DNA from: Chloroflexota bacterium
Lineage (GTDB): Bacteria > Chloroflexota > Ktedonobacteria > Ktedonobacterales > Ktedonobacteraceae
Assembly: GCA_005881995.1 (NCBI GenBank)
Contig: VBHV01000633.1
Location: 1 to 9,782, forward strand
Reading direction: 5' to 3'
Length of the DNA: 9,782 nt
Under the pieces are notes generated by a model. It was not told where the DNA came from. It saw nothing but the letters and a program-made list of their open reading frames with translations, and searched no databases. Shown here one piece after another: positions 6,507 through 9,782 of this stretch (the first letter of the stretch is position 1; the number at the start of each line of letters is the position of its first letter). A program made the position numbers and the translations under genes.

Positions 6507-7557
6507 TGGTTTGCACTCACAGTCCCAGGAAGCGTAAAGCAAAACTTGCTACCTTCCCCCGGTATCCCTGCACTCTCAACCCAGATACGTCCACCCATGG
6601 CCTCAACCAGGCTTTTACTGATGTATAGGCCTAAACCAGAACCCCTTACTGACCCGGCAAGATCGCGCGGCAGACGCACAAATTGACCAAATAAGAGGGG
6701 TATCTGGTCAGGCAATATGCCAGGGCCTTCGTCTTTTACTTTGATGCATACCGCTTGCTCAGATTCTTTATCCACTGTCACGCTTACAGTAACAGAAGTA
6801 TCTCCTGGCGAATACTTGTAGGCATTAGAGAGCAGGTTACGCAGGATATGACGGAGGCATTGTGCATTTGCTCGAACGGTAACGCCATCAGGAATATCGA
6901 GATGTGTACGTTCGCCCTGGTTCCCAAATTCCTCGAAATGCTCGACTGTTTGGCGAGCAATGGGGACAACGGGAATGTCCTCGATGTGCAGCAGTTCTTT
7001 ATAAGTGTCTGGCTGGCACGGTCAAATTGCTCATACTTCTCCAGGAGGAGTGAAAGATATCCAGAAATAACGGTGAGCGGGGAACGTAGTTCATGATTCA
7101 CATTCAGAATGAACTGGTTTTTCAGGTCATTTAACTGGCGTTGCTGTTCAAAAGCAATAGCAGTCTGGCACTCTGCCTCCTGGGCTTTCATGCGTGCTTC
7201 ATCCGCCGAATCCAGCAACGTGCGCAGACTGACAACGATATACCCAATGATCGCGAGGAGAATGAAACCGCTAATGAACGAGAGGGTAAATGGTACATGC
7301 CATAACAACCGTTGTCGTACCCATTGATAGACAACCAGCGTAACATAAGCAACACCCAGGAAGATGAGCAGACCTTTTTTTCTAAATATCCAGGCCACCA
7401 ATATGACAGAAATAGCGAGAACGTTGCCATTGTGAATGACTGGAAAGCTCAGCATATAGAAAATCAAGGAAAACACTATCGTTCCTATAACAATAAGAAG
7501 GCGTATAGCAAGCGGTAACGTGAGCATTGAGCGTGGCCAAGTGTATAGTTGACGCAT
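6503..7557 (-). pseudogene. Sensor histidine kinase broken by frameshift and probable deletion
   Basis: The first frame (7557 down to about 7010) gives four membrane spans (about residues 16-36, 44-58, 62-80, 88-110), a coiled linker, and the DHp helix with NHELRSPL (phospho-acceptor H155). After EKYEQFDRASQ the reading is nonsense to a stop at 6784. Homology resumes in another frame at about 7009 with DTYKELLHIEDIPVVPIARQ, then the N-box HILRNLLSNAYKY, DEGPGI (G1), LFGQFVR (F box) and GSGLGLYISKSLVEAMGG (G2), ending at 6503. The total span of 1055 bases is not a multiple of three. His to the N-box Asn is about 87 residues against roughly 104-116 in known kinases, so the second DHp helix seems lost. 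No response regulator is nearby. A functional frameshift is unlikely, since no slippery site is seen. Confidence 0.85.
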
Positions 7558-7676
7558 TTCCTCTTCACCCGTTTCCCCGAAAATACATTCCTAATCCATC
7601 CATCCAGCAATAATTCGTTCATGGGTACACAGCCAAATTGAACAGCTATTATTTTAACATAGTTGCCCATGAAAGG

Positions 7677-8420
7677 CTACTTTTTATTACTGCGTTGCCT
7701 CAATGCCTCATATAGCGCAATACTACCAGCAACCGCAGCATTGAGCGAATTAACTGAGCCGCGCATTGGGAGAGTGATCAGGAGATCACAGTGTTCGCGC
7801 ACCAATCGGCTGATGCCTTTGCCTTCGTTACCTACTACGAGTGCGAGGGGACCTGTCAGGTCGGCTTTGTCATAGGCGGTCTTGGCCTCGCCTACCAGCC
7901 CGATGACCCAGACGTTCTGTTTTTTCAGGAAGTCGATGGTGCGGGTGAGGTTGGTTTCCTGGGCAATCAGCAGGTGTTCGGTAGCTCCTGCCGACGTTTT
8001 GACCACGGTGGCGTTTACCTCAGCCGCTTCGTGCAGGGGAATGATGACACCATGTACACCTGCCGCTTCCGCGCTGCGCAGGAGCGAACCGAGATTGTTC
8101 ACATCCTGGATGGCATCGAGGATGAGTAGGAACGGGTCTTCTTTTTTCTGCCCGGCAAAGTCAAGGATTTGCTCAAGCGTCGCGTACTTGCGCGCTTCAA
8201 CGACGGCCAGGCAGCCCTGGTGAACGGCTCCCTGGCTGAGCTGATCAAGTCGGTGGCGCGGCACCGTTTCAATGGGGATGTGTCGCCGCGCAGCCTCCTG
8301 GAGAATGGCCGCTACGGATGGGGCATCGCGCTGACCATCTGCCAGCAATAGACGCCTGACCTGCCGATTTGAACGCAGCGTTTCTAAAACAGGGTTGCGC
8401 CCCCATACATAATCAGGCAT
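7677..8420 (-). CDS. rlmB: 23S rRNA (guanosine-2'-O-)-methyltransferase RlmB (SpoU/TrmH family)
   Basis: The enzyme 2'-O-methylates a peptidyl-transferase-loop guanosine (G2251 in E. coli numbering) using S-adenosylmethionine. The 247 residues are the normal length. An N-terminal RNA-binding domain (VWGRNPVLETL at 5-15, HQGCLAVV at 67-74) is joined to the knotted SPOUT domain. Motif 1 is DVNNLGSLLRSAEAAG (106-121) with the catalytic Arg, motif 2 VVGNEGKGIS (195-204), motif 3 LPMRGSVNSLNAAVAGSIAL (217-236). ATG 8420 has GAGGAG ten bases upstream and follows the RNase HII stop by seven bases, so the two are probably cotranscribed. Related family members methylate tRNA; the N-terminal domain favours RlmB. 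Confidence 0.9.
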   Translation of the reverse strand: MPDYVWGRNPVLETLRSNRQVRRLLLADGQRDAPSVAAILQEAARRHIPIETVPRHRLDQLSQGAVHQGCLAVVEARKYATLEQILDFAGQKKEDPFLLILDAIQDVNNLGSLLRSAEAAGVHGVIIPLHEAAEVNATVVKTSAGATEHLLIAQETNLTRTIDFLKKQNVWVIGLVGEAKTAYDKADLTGPLALVVGNEGKGISRLVREHCDLLITLPMRGSVNSLNAAVAGSIALYEALRQRSNKK

Positions 8421-8427
8421 TACACTG

Positions 8428-9132
8428 TTACTCCTCAGAAACTGTTAGAGGCTGGGACGTGGACTCAAACAAACCGTACAGTTCGCGTACTGGCGCGAAG
8501 CTCTGACGATGAACAGGTGCAGCGCCATGTTCGCGCAGAGCGGCCAGGTGTGCCTCGGTTCCATAACCCTTGTGCTGGGCAAAGCCATATGCGGGATAGT
8601 ATGCATGAAGTTGCACCATGAGGCGGTCGCGGGTGACTTTGGCGATGATCGAGGCAGCTGCAATTGAGAGGCAACGCACATCACCCTTGATGATTGAACG
8701 TTGCGGAAGTGGCACATCAGGTAGGAGCAGTGCGTCTAGAAGCAGCGCGTGTGGCGGCGTAGAGAGTTGAGTGAGCGCGGAGCGCATAGCGTATTTGGTA
8801 GCCTGTAAAATATTTCGTTCATCGATCAGCTCAACGGAACCGAGACCGACGCCCACGGCGAGCGCGTGCTGCATGATGACATCATAGAGACTCTCGCGGG
8901 CCTGGCACGATAACTGCTTCGAGTCTCGCACACCGTTTAGGAGAGCCGGACAGTCAGCGTTATCAAGGGGTAAGATGACGGCAGCAGCAACCACAGGGCC
9001 GGCCAGGGAGCCACGCCCTGCCTCGTCCAATCCGGCAATAAAGGAATAGCCCTGACTGAGCAGGGCCATCTCTTCCTCTAAGGTCGGTATTTGTTTATGC
9101 GTTGTCACTTTCGCCGTTGCTGGTTTTAGCAT
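8428..9132 (-). CDS. rnhB: Ribonuclease HII
   Basis: The enzyme cuts RNA in RNA-DNA hybrids and starts removal of misincorporated ribonucleotides from DNA. From ATG 9132 it is 234 residues. The DEDD active site is complete: D36 and E37 in GLDEAGRG, D133 in [10 protein letters not shown]169 in [21 protein letters not shown] and the terminal [10 protein letters not shown] are family signatures. The start is uncertain: GTG 9141 and ATG 9132 lack a ribosome binding site and overlap the end of L19, whereas ATG 9069 has AGAGGA four bases upstream and gives 213 residues. The stretch [20 protein letters not shown] looks coding, which favours an upstream start. Rpl19-rnhB adjacency is common in bacteria. 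Confidence 0.92.
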   Translation of the reverse strand: MLKPATAKVTTHKQIPTLEEEMALLSQGYSFIAGLDEAGRGSLAGPVVAAAVILPLDNADCPALLNGVRDSKQLSCQARESLYDVIMQHALAVGVGLGSVELIDERNILQATKYAMRSALTQLSTPPHALLLDALLLPDVPLPQRSIIKGDVRCLSIAAASIIAKVTRDRLMVQLHAYYPAYGFAQHKGYGTEAHLAALREHGAAPVHRQSFAPVRELYGLFESTSQPLTVSEE

Positions 9133-9499
9133 TTGCAACACTTGCAGTCTTAGCTGCCCTGGCGGCCTCTTTCGCCGCGGCTTCTTTGGCAGTAGTCGGG
9201 CGAAGTTCCTTCAGACGAGCAGCCTTACCCGTTAAACCACGCAAAAAATAGAGTTGCTTGCGGCGTACCCGGGCATGGCGCAGCACTTCAATCTTTTCAA
9301 GGCGGGGAGAGTTGATGAGAAACGTGCGCTCCACGCCGACACCGTGGGTAATGCGGCGTACCGTGAAGTTGCGATTGACTCCACCGCCTCGCAGACGCAT
9401 CACAACGCCCTCCGGTATATCTTTCCGTAACTGGGCATTTTCGACCGAATCGATCAGTGCCCTTCCGGCCGGCTTGGTGTATACTTGTTTATCTGCCAT
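9095..9499 (-). CDS. rplS: 50S ribosomal protein L19 with internal deletion of about 25 residues
   Basis: L19 lies at the 30S-50S interface and is normally about 115 residues. This version has an N-terminal extension (about 14 residues), the core, and a Lys/Ala-rich tail (about residues 102-134). The start of the core, [10 protein letters not shown] (21-30), runs straight into [20 protein letters not shown]. In other L19 proteins about 25 residues carrying the FRPGDTV motif and the following strands, up to FEG, lie between these points. The join is in frame. The rest is well kept: [20 protein letters not shown] and [20 protein letters not shown]. Either the gene is damaged and a second copy exists, the protein is unusually reduced, or 75 bases are missing from the assembly. 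AGGAG lies eleven bases before ATG 9499. The gene end overlaps rnhB if the upstream rnhB start is used. Confidence 0.85.
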   Translation of the reverse strand: MADKQVYTKPAGRALIDSVENAQLRKDIPEGVVMRLRGGGVNRNFTVRRITHGVGVERTFLINSPRLEKIEVLRHARVRRKQLYFLRGLTGKAARLKELRPTTAKEAAAKEAARAAKTASVANAKTSNGESDNA

Positions 9500-9521
9500 C
9501 CTTCGTCATTCTCCTGTGCGC

Positions 9522-9545
9522 GTAAGGAAGTAAAGAAGTAAGGAA
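9522..9545. repeat. Three tandem 8-bp repeats between S20 and L19 genes
   Basis: GTAAGGAA (9522-9529), GTAAAGAA (9530-9537) and GTAAGGAA (9538-9545) stand head to tail, followed by GTTCTTAC, which contains the complement of the S20 stop. In the minus-strand mRNA this gives a pyrimidine-rich repeat in the short spacer before the L19 ribosome binding site. No function is evident; replication slippage would explain it. Confidence 0.6.
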
Positions 9546-9549
9546 GTTC

Positions 9550-9782
9550 TTACTTTGTTGCGTTGAGCTGCTTCATCAGGCGCGATTTGCGGCGAGCAGC
9601 GTTATTACGATGAATAACACCTTTTTTGGCGGCTCGGTCCAGTTCGCTGGCGGCAGCGCGTACAGCGGCTTCTGCATCTTCACCAGAGGCAATGGCGGCG
9701 CGAGCTTTCGTTACCTGTGTTTTCACGATAGATTTAATGCTGCGATTATGTAAGCGGCGCTTTTGCTCCTGGCGCATGCGCT
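9550..9782 (-). CDS. rpsT: 30S ribosomal protein S20 (N-terminus outside the window)
   Basis: S20 binds 16S rRNA early in assembly of the 30S subunit and is a bundle of helices rich in Lys, Arg and Ala. The visible part includes the first-helix segment RMRQEQKRRLHNRSIKSIVK, the central helix, and the family signature KKGVIHRNNAARRKSRLMKQ near the C-terminus. An in-frame ATG at 9777 is preceded by an open Arg codon, and the family has about 10 more N-terminal residues, so the true start lies beyond the right edge. It is followed by L19 with a 50-base spacer on the same strand and may share its transcript. All visible parts look intact. Confidence 0.92.
   Translation of the reverse strand, partial: RMRQEQKRRLHNRSIKSIVKTQVTKARAAIASGEDAEAAVRAAASELDRAAKKGVIHRNNAARRKSRLMKQLNATK

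Noticed and set aside
6784..7003. Kinase reading beyond residue 183 in the first frame as a novel C-terminal domain
   Set aside because: It is out of frame with clear HATPase homology in the same DNA and has no recognisable content.
6998..7010. Programmed -1 frameshift site in the histidine kinase
   Set aside because: The CTTATAAAG stretch does not form an X-XXY-YYZ heptamer in the first frame, and the missing DHp helix points to deletion.
7485..7670. Minus-strand frame of 61 codons in the gap before the histidine kinase
   Set aside because: It overlaps the true kinase N-terminus in another frame, and its product shows no family features.

Overview
The window looks like a chromosomal segment of a bacterium of moderate GC content. 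A member of the Chloroflexota, probably of the class Ktedonobacteria, fits best. This is an inference from the style of the proteins (the RNase HII N-terminus, the L19 tails, the histidine kinase type and the NMT1/THI5-type binding protein); no rRNA gene or marker here fixes the taxon.

Layout. Positions 1-38 hold what may be the last codons of a gene that begins outside the window. Positions 39-535 have no convincing gene. Positions 540-794 form a long thiamine-pyrophosphate (TPP) leader: a complete TPP aptamer, directly followed by a second unit that keeps only the 3' (pyrophosphate-sensing) half, then a 13-bp intrinsic terminator. It precedes a three-gene plus-strand operon (826-3536): ATPase, permease and NMT1/THI5-type binding protein of a ThiXYZ-like importer for a thiamine pyrimidine precursor. 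A perfect 28-bp palindrome lies between permease and binding protein. Thiamine pyrophosphokinase (3572-4216, minus strand) converges on the importer, so the left half of the window handles thiamine precursor uptake and the last step to TPP.

Positions 4357-6506 (plus strand) encode two overlapping genes that closely resemble mycobacterial DprE1 and DprE2, the FAD oxidase and NAD-dependent reductase that together epimerise polyprenyl-phosphoryl-ribose to the arabinose donor. The DprE1-like protein has Ala at the position of the Cys attacked by benzothiazinones.

Positions 6503-9782 are all on the minus strand. Read in the direction of transcription: ribosomal protein S20 (cut by the window edge), ribosomal protein L19, RNase HII, the 23S rRNA methyltransferase RlmB, and a sensor histidine kinase broken by a frameshift. 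This is a translation and genome-maintenance block with a decayed signalling gene at its end.

The items most worth a second look are the one-and-a-half TPP riboswitch, the DprE1/DprE2 pair in an apparently non-actinobacterial setting, an internal in-frame gap of about 25 residues in L19 that removes its most conserved strand, and a histidine kinase that has lost the second DHp helix together with its frame. The last two could be real deletions or assembly errors of the same kind.
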